From contig JAJQAZ010000057.1 of the NCBI GenBank assembly GCA_021203545.1, positions 1-33,312 of the forward strand: DNA of 33,312 nt, given 5' to 3'. The notes under the pieces were generated by a model, which saw only the letters and a list, made by a program, of their open reading frames with translations, was not told the origin of the DNA and did no database searches. This DNA is from Tannerellaceae bacterium (GTDB lineage: Bacteria; Bacteroidota; Bacteroidia; Bacteroidales; Tannerellaceae). A program made the translations under genes and the position numbers. The first letter of the stretch is position 1. Every line of letters begins with the position of its first letter. Below are positions 16,352 to 24,280 of the stretch, in pieces.

Positions 16352-16380
16352 TTTGTCTGTATAGAAATACGTTATTTTTG
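16352..16380 (+). promoter_or_regulatory. pyrH promoter
   Basis: TTTG at 16352-16355 and TATTTTTG at 16373-16380 are 17 nt apart, slightly short of the usual spacing. The -7 box ends 22 nt before the ATG of pyrH, giving a short leader. Confidence 0.55.
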
Positions 16381-16402
16381 TAACAAACAAAATCAAACAA
16401 AC

Positions 16403-17113
16403 ATGGCTAAGTATAATAGAATTCTTTTGAAACTAAGTGGTGAATCTCTGATGGGTGGTAAAGCGTATGGGATTGACGAAGTACGTCTGAACGAATATGC
16501 GGAACAAATCAAAGAGATTGCTGAGATGGGTGTGCAGATCGGTATTGTGATTGGTGGCGGAAATATTTTCCGTGGCCTTAGTGGAGCCTCTAAAGGGTTC
16601 GACCGTGTAAAAGGCGACCAAATGGGAATGCTGGCAACTGTAATCAATAGCCTGGCATTAAGTTCAGCGCTTACTGCTATCGGAGTCAAAGCACGTGTGC
16701 TTACGGCTATCCGTATGGAACCCATTGGAGAATTTTATAATAAATGGCGGGCCATTGAATTACTGGAGCAGGGAAATGTCGTGATTATGTCCGGCGGAAC
16801 TGGTAACCCTTTCTTTACTACCGATACCGGTTCGTCACTGCGGGGTATCGAAATCGAAGCCGATGTGATGCTGAAAGGAACCCGTGTAGACGGCATCTAC
16901 ACAGCCGACCCGGAAAAAGATCCCAATGCAGTCAAATTCAATGATATTACCTATGATGAAATATACACACGCGGACTGAAAGTCATGGATCTGACCGCTA
17001 CCACCATGTGTAAAGAAAATAATCTACCCATTATCGTATTCGATATGGACACCAACGGAAACCTAAAAAAGGTAATGGCTGGCGAAAGTATCGGAACCTA
17101 TGTGCATAATTGA
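16403..17113 (+). CDS. pyrH: UMP kinase
   Basis: PyrH phosphorylates UMP to UDP in pyrimidine nucleotide synthesis; the bacterial enzyme is a hexamer of the amino-acid-kinase fold. Visible motifs are LLKLSGESLMG, the glycine-rich IGIVIGGGNIFRG, GDQMGMLATVINSLAL, and VIMSGGTGNPFFTTDT, followed by DGIYTADPEKDPNA. The 236-residue length is normal. In many bacteria frr follows pyrH; here an array of small hairpins and a terminator follow, so pyrH is probably a single-gene transcript. Confidence 0.97.
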   Translation: MAKYNRILLKLSGESLMGGKAYGIDEVRLNEYAEQIKEIAEMGVQIGIVIGGGNIFRGLSGASKGFDRVKGDQMGMLATVINSLALSSALTAIGVKARVLTAIRMEPIGEFYNKWRAIELLEQGNVVIMSGGTGNPFFTTDTGSSLRGIEIEADVMLKGTRVDGIYTADPEKDPNAVKFNDITYDEIYTRGLKVMDLTATTMCKENNLPIIVFDMDTNGNLKKVMAGESIGTYVHN

Positions 17114-17120
17114 AACTACA

Positions 17121-17208
17121 ATGCCATCTAACTGGCACTCCGGTGCCATTAGCATGGCACTGTAATGCCATAGTACTTGGCACACGAGTGCCATGCAGGT
17201 GGCACTGC
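17121..17208. repeat. Array of TGGCAC hairpins downstream of pyrH
   Basis: Three successive perfect small hairpins use the same TGGCA core: 17133-17148 (TGGCAC/GTGCCA), 17154-17171 (ATGGCA/TGCCAT) and 17178-17193 (TGGCAC/GTGCCA). Further half copies lie at 17121-17127 and 17200-17205. The spacing and repeated core indicate a degenerate tandem palindromic repeat rather than one terminator. Confidence 0.75.
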
Positions 17209-17265
17209 AACTTTGCGGATGGTTATCATTTTAAGAATAATACAGTGTTGTGAGGAGATATATGT

Positions 17266-17301
17266 AAAATCCTGACTCTTTTATAGGAGAGCCAGGATTT
17301 T
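17266..17301 (+). terminator. Terminator after pyrH
   Basis: AAAATCCTG-A-CTC pairs with GAG-AGC-CAGGATTTT across an 8-nt loop, with a 9-bp outer stem and a T-rich tail on the plus strand. It lies between the convergent pyrH and GxGYxYP genes. Confidence 0.65.
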
Positions 17302-17339
17302 GTATTTATTCTTTCAGAAAAGAATACGCATTGCGTTTT

Positions 17340-18869
17340 TTAATTACCTTCAGGATTGATAGGCAGATTATTGGCTTCCCTGATTAGTTGGAAGATATGA
17401 TCCGGGCGCACTACTATGTAATTATCGTTTAAAGCATTCATTACATTTTTGAAAGAGGTAGGTCTGACATCCTGCCAGGGTTGAGCCTGGATAATAAGAA
17501 ATCGCGGACTCACTCCATCCCAGCCTTCAGAACCACTGTATATATGGTCAAGCATGGCTTGTTCCTGTGTACAATAGTTGCATGTAAGTGGTTTTCCGGG
17601 CAATGAATTTAAATAGATAGACATTTCGCCTCCTGTATTTTGTGCTGTAAGTCCGAGGGTAGTAGGTGCATATTTAGCGTATGCTTCTCCCACCTGTTGA
17701 TCAATACCACCTGTGATCGTGTTCCATACGGTAATTACCCGGATGCCGGCAGCCTGGTTGTATTTTTCTGTCCGCTCTATGTATTGGTTCAGATCTTCCG
17801 TATTAGGCCAATAGTTTGGATACGTATAACCTAATCCTGAAGGTCCGGAAATCAGATTGTCGTTTTCTGTTGCCGACTGATGTAAGAAGTTCAATGCTCC
17901 GGGCATAGCATCTACCATAGCGGGAGAAATAGTCCATCCGATGGGAACCGAACCTCTATCTTCATTATTCCATAATTTACGCATCAGATGCTCAACATAC
18001 TGCAGATTGTCGCCATCACTAAGAATAAATGCAACATAGATCTTATTTTGTAATTCAGGTTTAGGCGGTATGGGTTTGGGAGTAATGGTTCTTGGAAGAC
18101 CGCTATGGAACGTTAAATTGGTACAGAAGTTACTTGGAATGGTGGGGATTCCGAACCTTGACCCGGCTTCCACACCCGGACCTTCTTCAGGCCACCATCC
18201 CAGGGTATTGGCTCCCTGAGGCATAGAGGATAAAAAACGGCTTAATAATTCATTTTCCACTTCAATTTCAGGGTTTAGCCATACCGTAACCGTTTTAAGT
18301 GCTATCGCATATTCACGGACGGAACCTTCGATACCGGGAGCTAACACCATTAATGCCCGGCGGTCGGCTGTTTGCCAATACGTATCGTAAATCATTTGAT
18401 AAAGATCCAGGTGGCTTGTATATTTACCACGAAGATCTTCTAATACCGGGAGATTGTAAGGCGCAGCAGTCAGCTTGGTTAACAGATTGGGTGAAGCAAT
18501 CAATGCTTTTTTATCTTTCGCCATGAGGGTTGCCAGATTTACAGTATGGATCTGATCCGGATCATATACGATCAAACCCTCCACTTCCGGAAGGTATTTT
18601 TGCAATACTGCCCATGGATCATTATGTTCAACATACTTATAGCCTAACGAGTCAAGCCACGTATAAGGCCCTTCGGCAAATGCATCTCCTTCGTAAGAGA
18701 AAATACGTGGTTGTGTACCGTTTACGATTCCTTTTAATGAAGAAAATAAATACCGTTCTTCATTGGAAACTCTGTCATTCAGATAAATTAAATCCTGCGT
18801 TTCTGCGGAAGCAGGAAAAGTTGGTAAAATTTGTCCTTCCGGCCAAAGAATTTGAGTTTGTGTCATCAT
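17340..18869 (-). CDS. GxGYxYP-type putative glycoside hydrolase, no signal peptide
   Basis: A 509-residue protein carrying the motif GLGYTYP (in SGPSGLGYTYPNYWP) that names the GxGYxYP family, a putative glycoside hydrolase group with a TIM-barrel-like fold known mainly from secreted Bacteroidetes proteins. The first 200 residues (YLNDRVSNEERYLFSSLKG onward) fit the N-terminal domain of that family; FILSDGDNLQYVEHLM is another conserved acidic block. The N-terminus starts MMTQTQILWPEG with no signal sequence or lipobox, and an in-frame TAA two codons upstream prevents extension. A cytosolic location or N-terminal loss is therefore possible. No SusC/D pair or other polysaccharide genes are nearby. 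The substrate is unknown. Confidence 0.8.
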   Translation of the reverse strand: MMTQTQILWPEGQILPTFPASAETQDLIYLNDRVSNEERYLFSSLKGIVNGTQPRIFSYEGDAFAEGPYTWLDSLGYKYVEHNDPWAVLQKYLPEVEGLIVYDPDQIHTVNLATLMAKDKKALIASPNLLTKLTAAPYNLPVLEDLRGKYTSHLDLYQMIYDTYWQTADRRALMVLAPGIEGSVREYAIALKTVTVWLNPEIEVENELLSRFLSSMPQGANTLGWWPEEGPGVEAGSRFGIPTIPSNFCTNLTFHSGLPRTITPKPIPPKPELQNKIYVAFILSDGDNLQYVEHLMRKLWNNEDRGSVPIGWTISPAMVDAMPGALNFLHQSATENDNLISGPSGLGYTYPNYWPNTEDLNQYIERTEKYNQAAGIRVITVWNTITGGIDQQVGEAYAKYAPTTLGLTAQNTGGEMSIYLNSLPGKPLTCNYCTQEQAMLDHIYSGSEGWDGVSPRFLIIQAQPWQDVRPTSFKNVMNALNDNYIVVRPDHIFQLIREANNLPINPEGN

Positions 18870-18928
18870 GAATTAAGTTTTTTAATTTAACATATAGCAA
18901 TAAATTATTGTGGTCAAAATGGTCTCCT

Positions 18929-18936
18929 CAAATATA
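18929..18936 (-). promoter_or_regulatory. -7 element upstream of the GxGYxYP gene
   Basis: The minus strand reads TATATTTG here, an exact TAnnTTTG match about 60 nt before the ATG at 18869. No TTG lies at the usual -33 spacing. Confidence 0.4.
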
Positions 18937-19031
18937 TGCAATAAAATAGTATAAACGGTATATTATTGTGTAATAATTTTCATTTTGTTCTATTTTTTAT
19001 TTTTCTTCTGTAACTGGGTGGCTGTTATTTT

Positions 19032-19883
19032 TCAGAATCTCACATCAATGATTTGTGGATTGTGGTCGGAAAGGTAGAGTTCTCCGGCTACTTGCGCAGA
19101 AGGGATGTAAGAGCGTTGTACTTGTATGTGGGGAGTTACAAAAATAAAATCTATTTTGTTTCCTGTATCTTCGGACATGCGGCCGAAGTTCTGAAAAGTA
19201 TAGGTTACCCCTTCCCGCTGTTTGGCAATTTTGTGGGCATCTTTCAGTACAAAATCATTGGTTGTAATTGTTTTATAGGCGTCCGATGTGTCGGTAACAT
19301 TCAGGTCACCCATAAAAAAGGCCGGGTTTTCTCCTACAATTTCCTGTATCCGGTCAATGATCAGCAAAGCACTTTTGCGGCGCGCTTCAGTGCCTACGTA
19401 GTCAAAGTGGGTATTTACTACCATGAATATCTTATCACTTGATTTGTCCTGTAGTTTTACCCAGCTGGCAATACGGGTACAGGCTGCATCCCAACCCAGT
19501 TTACCGGGCACCTCCGGTTCGTCTGATAACCAGAAGTTACCACTATCCAACAGTTTAAATTTAGAAGTCTGATAACCGACAGGACTATATTCGCCGGCTG
19601 TTTGTCCGTCGTCGCGGCCTACTCCCACAAAAGCGTATCCGGGCAGGCATCCTTTCAGGTCGTCTAACTGATTGTGCAATACCTCTTGTAACCCTACCAC
19701 ATCCGGACTCGTTTCCCTGATAAATTTACAAAAATGATCTTTCCTGTTAGGCCAACTGTTTACGCCGTCAGCCGGATTATCGTACCGGATATTGAAAGTC
19801 ATCACCCGGTAATCATTTTTCTTTCCGGTTGTGCAGCTTATCATCCCGATGAATAAGGCTGCCAGTAATAAAATCTTTTTCAT
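19032..19883 (-). CDS. Lipoprotein of the endonuclease/exonuclease/phosphatase family
   Basis: A 283-residue protein of the EEP (DNase I-like) superfamily, which hydrolyses phosphodiester or phosphomonoester bonds in nucleic acids, lipids or sugars. The start at 19883 gives a lipoprotein signal MKKILLLAALFIGMISC with Cys17 as lipidation site. Catalytic blocks are MTFNIRYDNP, GLQEV (metal Glu), VNTHFDYVG, FMGDLNVTDTS and the final SDHNPQI. Secreted Bacteroidetes homologues are common and their substrates mostly unknown. The open frame extends to 19937, into the TPR gene, but the ATG at 19883 gives a clean signal peptide. It follows the TPR gene by 22 nt and is probably co-transcribed. Confidence 0.88.
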   Translation of the reverse strand: MKKILLLAALFIGMISCTTGKKNDYRVMTFNIRYDNPADGVNSWPNRKDHFCKFIRETSPDVVGLQEVLHNQLDDLKGCLPGYAFVGVGRDDGQTAGEYSPVGYQTSKFKLLDSGNFWLSDEPEVPGKLGWDAACTRIASWVKLQDKSSDKIFMVVNTHFDYVGTEARRKSALLIIDRIQEIVGENPAFFMGDLNVTDTSDAYKTITTNDFVLKDAHKIAKQREGVTYTFQNFGRMSEDTGNKIDFIFVTPHIQVQRSYIPSAQVAGELYLSDHNPQIIDVRF

Positions 19884-19905
19884 GGTCTGTTGTAAAATTA
19901 AGTAT

Positions 19906-20871
19906 TTAAAATATACCCCCTTTGTACATATTATCAAAATTAGAGTGTTGCCCGTTTATCTTTTGAGCTTCTTCGCCTTCCGGATTCAGTTCGATGGCTT
20001 TCTTCAAATCTTCAAAAGCTCCCTCTTTATCTCCTTTCAGATTTTTGGCACGTCCCCGTTCGCTATATCCCTTTGCAAAACCGGGATCATTTTCGATTGC
20101 TTCATCAAAAATCCCGATCGCTTCGTCTAATTTGTTTTGTTCTATCTTTAGGGCTCCTAACAACAGGGCTGCTTCGTGGCTGAAGGGATTCAGGTCAAGC
20201 ACCTGGCTGTATTCTTTCTCTGCCGTTTCCCATTCGTTCAAAGCCTGATGTATTTTTCCCCGTAACAGGTAAGGTGTTTCCTCTTCCGGATTCAATTCAA
20301 TTGCTTTTTCTATGTCCGGCAGTGCCTCTTTCATCTGGTTCATATCCATTAACGTTTCCGCCCGTAACAGATAGGCTCCTGCAAAATCCTCTTTCAGGCT
20401 GATCGCTTTGGTCAGGTCTGCGATCGCTTCCAGGGGCTGCTGTCTGAATTTCTTTGCTTTACCCCGTATCAGCCATGCAACCGGTTCTTCCGGTTCCAGT
20501 TCAATTGCCCGGTCGCAATCCATAATTGTTTGTTCCGCGTGCTCCAGCATAAAAGCCAGATTGGCACGGTTTAGTAATGTAGGTATATGATCCGGTTCGA
20601 TTGCTACCATGCGGTCGAATAGTTCCATTGCCTCTTCCAGACGGTCCTGCCGGCTGTACACACCTGCCAGGTGATTCAGGGTTTCGAAATCTTCTTTCAG
20701 TGCGAGCGCTTCCGTAAAGCATTTGGCAGCGTAGGCTAATTGCCCGATTTGCTGTGCCCGTACGCCATCGTATTTCAGAATATCAAAGTTTTTATCTTCC
20801 TGCTTTGACTGAATATTTTCTTCTTTCATGGCAGAAGAGCTACTGAACAAGGTTTTAAAAAAGTTTGCCAT
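19906..20871 (-). CDS. Tetratricopeptide repeat protein
   Basis: A 321-residue cytosolic protein with about seven TPR units between residues 40 and 305, seen as recurring phrases such as AYAAKCFTEALALKEDF, AEQTIMDCDRAIELEPEE, EALPDIEKAIELNPEEE and EAIGIFDEAIENDPGFAK. TPR arrays bind partner proteins; the partner is not evident. Residues 1-30 are Ser/Lys-rich, and the end is not repetitive. A minus-strand -7 element (TACTTTTG) lies about 20 nt upstream, so this gene leads the transcript that includes the endonuclease/phosphatase lipoprotein. Confidence 0.85.
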   Translation of the reverse strand: MANFFKTLFSSSSAMKEENIQSKQEDKNFDILKYDGVRAQQIGQLAYAAKCFTEALALKEDFETLNHLAGVYSRQDRLEEAMELFDRMVAIEPDHIPTLLNRANLAFMLEHAEQTIMDCDRAIELEPEEPVAWLIRGKAKKFRQQPLEAIADLTKAISLKEDFAGAYLLRAETLMDMNQMKEALPDIEKAIELNPEEETPYLLRGKIHQALNEWETAEKEYSQVLDLNPFSHEAALLLGALKIEQNKLDEAIGIFDEAIENDPGFAKGYSERGRAKNLKGDKEGAFEDLKKAIELNPEGEEAQKINGQHSNFDNMYKGGIF

Positions 20872-20890
20872 AGGGATTTTTATTAGATCA

Positions 20891-20898
20891 CAAAAGTA
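20891..20898 (-). promoter_or_regulatory. -7 element upstream of the TPR gene
   Basis: The minus strand reads TACTTTTG, fitting TAnnTTTG, about 20 nt before the ATG at 20871. It lies between the TPR gene and the divergent DUF5686 gene. Confidence 0.45.
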
Positions 20899-20966
20899 AA
20901 AAATATTAGCGTATTTTACTTACTTTGTGCACGGATTCAAAACATGTTTATTATCCTTGTTTTTAT

Positions 20967-23601
20967 ATGCGAATAATTCTACTTACTATCTGTTTACACC
21001 TTTTTGCCTTTAACCTGTATGCTGCCCGTATCAAAGGAAAAGTGCAGGACGAAAATAGTTCTCCTATCTCTTATGCAACTTTATACATACGCGAATTAGC
21101 ACTGGGGATTGTACTCGACGAAAAAGGAGAGTTCCAGACAACATTGAATCCGGGAAAGTACACCTTTGAGTTCAGTGCGTTGGGATATGAAAGGAAAAGT
21201 ATACGGATTGAAGCAGATCAAACTGATCAGGAACTGGATATCCGGTTAGAAAGTAAAGTGTACTCCCTGCAGGAGGTACAGATATCTACCAAAGGGGAGG
21301 ATCCGGCTTATGGAATTATGCGAAAGGCTATCTCTATGGCTCCTTATTACCTGAACCAGGTAAAACGGTACGAATCGGATGCCTATATAAAAGGGACAGT
21401 GAAGGTTGATAAAATACCAAAGTATGCAAAAGTATTGGCTCGCGAAGAGGATCTGGGGCAATACGAAAATAAGCTGTTCCTGCTGGAATCCCATAACCAG
21501 ATCACTTTTACAGCTCCTGCTACCTATACTCAGCATGTGGTTGCTTTCTCTTCTTCTATTCCTGCGGATATAGATTCGGATGATGCCCTCGAACTAATGA
21601 CTACCAGTGTGTATGATCCCAATGCGTTCGGACGGATCTCGCCGTTGGCACCCGGAGCGTTTACTTATTATAAATTTGCCCTGGACGGAGTCACTACAGA
21701 CGGAGATCATCTGGTGAATAAGATACGGGTAACACCCAAAAAGAAAAATCCTAAACTGGTAACAGGCTGGATTTATATTATCGAAAACAGTTGGAATGTC
21801 AAAAGTATTGACCTGTCTGCAACCGAGATGGGTATTACATTGCGGGTAACAGCCACCTACAATGAAGTGAAGCCACTGGCCTATCTGCCTACTTCGTACG
21901 ACATCGATATGAAGATCAATCTGGTTGGAGTAAAAGCAACCGGTAAATATTATTCATCCATACGATACAAAGAGGTCGAGTTAAATGAAGATCAAAGGCC
22001 TGTATCCGCACAATTGTCTGCACAGGGAACCCCACCTGTAAAAAAGGAGCCGGAAGAAAAACCTAAAACCAAACAACAGGAGAAAGCAGAAGTACAACTC
22101 GAAAAACTGTTGGAGAAAGAGAACCTCTCTACCCGTGATGCTTATAAAGCGGCCCGGCTCATGGAAAAACTGACAGAGCCGGAAGAGATTACCCAAAGAA
22201 AAGAATCGCTGGAAATACTGGAAAGTGGCTCCAGAGTACAGGTAACAACAGATAGCCTGGCAGCTTACCGGGATTCTATGTACTGGGAAAGTATCCGCAA
22301 TCTGCCCCTGCGTGCAGAGGAAATCGTCAGTTACCAGATAAAAGACAGCCTTAAACAAGCCATTGAATCGGGCAACTCGTCTAAATCCATAGAAATCGGT
22401 TATAAAAGTTCCGGTAAGTTCGGTCCCGGAGATGTATTAATGGGCAGATCATTTAAAACCAAAAAAGGATACCGGTTTGAGTATGGTGGTTTATTAAGGG
22501 GGGGGGGTACCTGAATATAACTTTACAGACGGTTTCTGGTTAGGGCAGAAGTTTGCAGTAGAAAAAAGTTTTGAACGGAAACGTTCACTGGAAATATCTC
22601 CTTCCGTTTATTATCTGACAGCAAGGAAAGAGGTAAACTGGCAGATAGAAGGTACCTATAAATACAGTCCGCTCAAAAACGGTATTTTGCAGGTATCCGG
22701 TGGTAAAACTACAGCCGATTTTAACGGTGAAGATGGAGAAACGCGCTGGCTGAACTCCTTAGCGTCTCTTTTCTTTGCTACAAATCCAATCCGGTTTTAT
22801 GAGAAAGAGTTTATAGAGGCTCACCACCGGATTGATTTGGCCAACGGTCTTTTCTTTACTACCGGGCTGGCTTTCGAGAACCGGAAAGAGTTAGTAAATC
22901 ATACTTCCTATAGCTTCTTTGGTGGAAATCCTTCCCCCAATATTCCGGAGGGATATACCTATACGCCTATGTACGACCACCACGCCACACGTGTGTCGTT
23001 GGGTCTGGAGTATACTCCACGCTACAAATACAGAATATGGGGCGGACGCAAACACTATGAATCATCTTCTTATCCAACCTTTTCCCTGTTTTATGAAAAG
23101 GGAATAACCGGAGGGAATGTCCGTAATTCTGCCTTTAACCGCCTGGAAATGGGTATAAAGCAGGAACTGAAACTGACGGAGTTCGATCACTTCCAGTATT
23201 TTATGAATGCCGGAACCATTTTTGACGCGACCCATATCGGTTTTCCGGATTATAAACATTTTACGACTTCCGGACTGGTCATTACAGATAAATCAGTTTA
23301 TACAGCCTTCCACCTGTTAGACCCTTACAGGTTTTCCACTGCCGGCCAGTGGGTACAGGTACATGCCTCGTATACCTCTCAATATCTGTTCTTAAAAAGA
23401 ATACCCTTCCTGCAACGCATGATTTTCGACGAAGGGTTACACGTGAAAACACTTTTCATCCCTGGCCGCAATTATAGCGAAGCAGGATATACGATCGGAT
23501 TCCGGGACGTAATCCGGGCAGGAGTTTTTACCGGATTCGAAAAAGGAAAATATGATTCCTTCGGTGTAAAAATAAGCTTACCTGTTTTGTTGGAGTTTTA
23601 A
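20967..23601 (+). CDS. DUF5686-type outer-membrane protein, out of frame at a G10 tract
   Basis: A surface protein of the DUF5686/carboxypeptidase-like regulatory domain group. The ATG at 20967 gives a signal peptide (about residues 1-18, ending LYAARIKG). A CarboxypepD_reg-like domain follows (KVQDENSSPISYATLYI to SLQEVQIS), then the DUF5686 body and a C-terminal barrel. The first frame reaches GGLLRGGGT and stops at 22514, just after ten consecutive G at 22498-22507. The +1 frame continues at once as GGVPEYNFTDGFWLGQKF and runs to the stop at 23601, ending in a barrel-like LPVLLEF. With nine G the whole 20967-23601 would be one protein of about 877 residues. In this sequence the gene is therefore OFF; slippage by one G would turn it ON. 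A homopolymer sequencing error is the alternative. Confidence 0.82.
22498..22507 (+). repeat. Homopolymer of ten G inside the DUF5686 gene
   Basis: Ten consecutive G in an otherwise AT-leaning coding region. Nine G would join the upstream and downstream frames. Tracts of this length are classic slipped-strand sites. Confidence 0.9.
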
Positions 23602-23636
23602 ATACCTGAATTAAGGCATGCGCTTCCGGTTCCTTC

Positions 23637-23745
23637 GTTCGGCGTAGCGTCTTCGCTACGTCGTTAAAATCTTATGAAGCTCCAGCTTCATGTGAGGCAG
23701 GAGCCTCACTTTTTACAACGACGTAGCGAAGACGCTACGCCGAAC
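23637..23745. repeat. 29-bp perfect inverted repeat enclosing two hairpins
   Basis: The arms 23637-23665 and 23717-23745 are perfect reverse complements (29 bp, from GTTCGGCGTAGCG). Each arm can also fold on itself (GTAGCG/CGCTAC). The enclosed 51 nt hold two perfect hairpins: 23675-23690 (TGAAGC/GCTTCA) and 23692-23709 (GTGAGGC/GCCTCAC). The layout parallels the element at 13403-13574 without sharing its sequence. It fills the left part of the gene-free stretch 23602-23994; the rest holds only the oad -7 element. The open frame crossing it (23674-23958) is not believed. Confidence 0.9.
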
Positions 23746-23917
23746 ATAGAGAACATAGAGAAGGTGAGGAACTATTCGGCTTCTATCATAGCTGATATTA
23801 TAATTCGAAATAATAAATCCGGTTTTTCTTTCAATCGGAAGCCCTTTTTCGTTGAAATATGTTGTTTTTTTGCTTTTTTTTATTCAAATACGATTAGGTT
23901 GTTAATACAAAAAAGAG

Positions 23918-23925
23918 TAGATTTG
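23918..23925 (+). promoter_or_regulatory. -7 element of the oadGAB operon
   Basis: TAGATTTG fits TAnnTTTG. A TTG at 23899-23901 lies 16 nt upstream, slightly short of the usual spacing. The leader to the oadG ATG is about 65 nt. Confidence 0.5.
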
Positions 23926-23994
23926 CGTTCATGTTTAATTTGGCATAGATTGTTTTAATTCCAATGATCTCAGAGCCGTACCTAATTTATTAAT

Positions 23995-24261
23995 ATGGAA
24001 AACATACAACAAGGACTTCTACTTATGGTAGTTGGTATGACTACAGTATTCTTAATCCTTCTACTGGTAATTTACATAAGTAAAGGATTGATCGCTTTTG
24101 TCAATAAATATGCACCTGAAGAGGCAGTACAGAAAAAACCGGTCCAAACAGTCGCGCAGGCTATTGAGGCAGTTCCGGCAGCTACTACGGCAGCGATTGT
24201 TTCGGCAGTCAGCACACTGACAGGTGGAAAAGGAAAAGTAACTAAAATCGAAAAATTATAA
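23995..24261 (+). CDS. oadG: Sodium-pump decarboxylase gamma subunit (OadG)
   Basis: An 88-residue protein with one N-terminal membrane helix (about residues 6-32, GLLLMVVGMTTVFLILLLV) and an Ala/Val/Pro-rich cytosolic tail, as in OadG. The gamma subunit holds the alpha and beta subunits together and in characterised pumps binds zinc through its C-terminus. It is the first gene of oadG-oadA-oadB, 19 nt before oadA. Confidence 0.9.
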   Translation: MENIQQGLLLMVVGMTTVFLILLLVIYISKGLIAFVNKYAPEEAVQKKPVQTVAQAIEAVPAATTAAIVSAVSTLTGGKGKVTKIEKL

Positions 24262-24280
24262 TCAATTCTAATTAAATATC

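Noticed and set aside
23674-23958. A 94-codon plus-strand frame between the DUF5686 gene and oadG
   Set aside because: It runs through the hairpins and right arm of the 23637-23745 repeat and then AT-rich spacer DNA, overlapping the oad -7 element.
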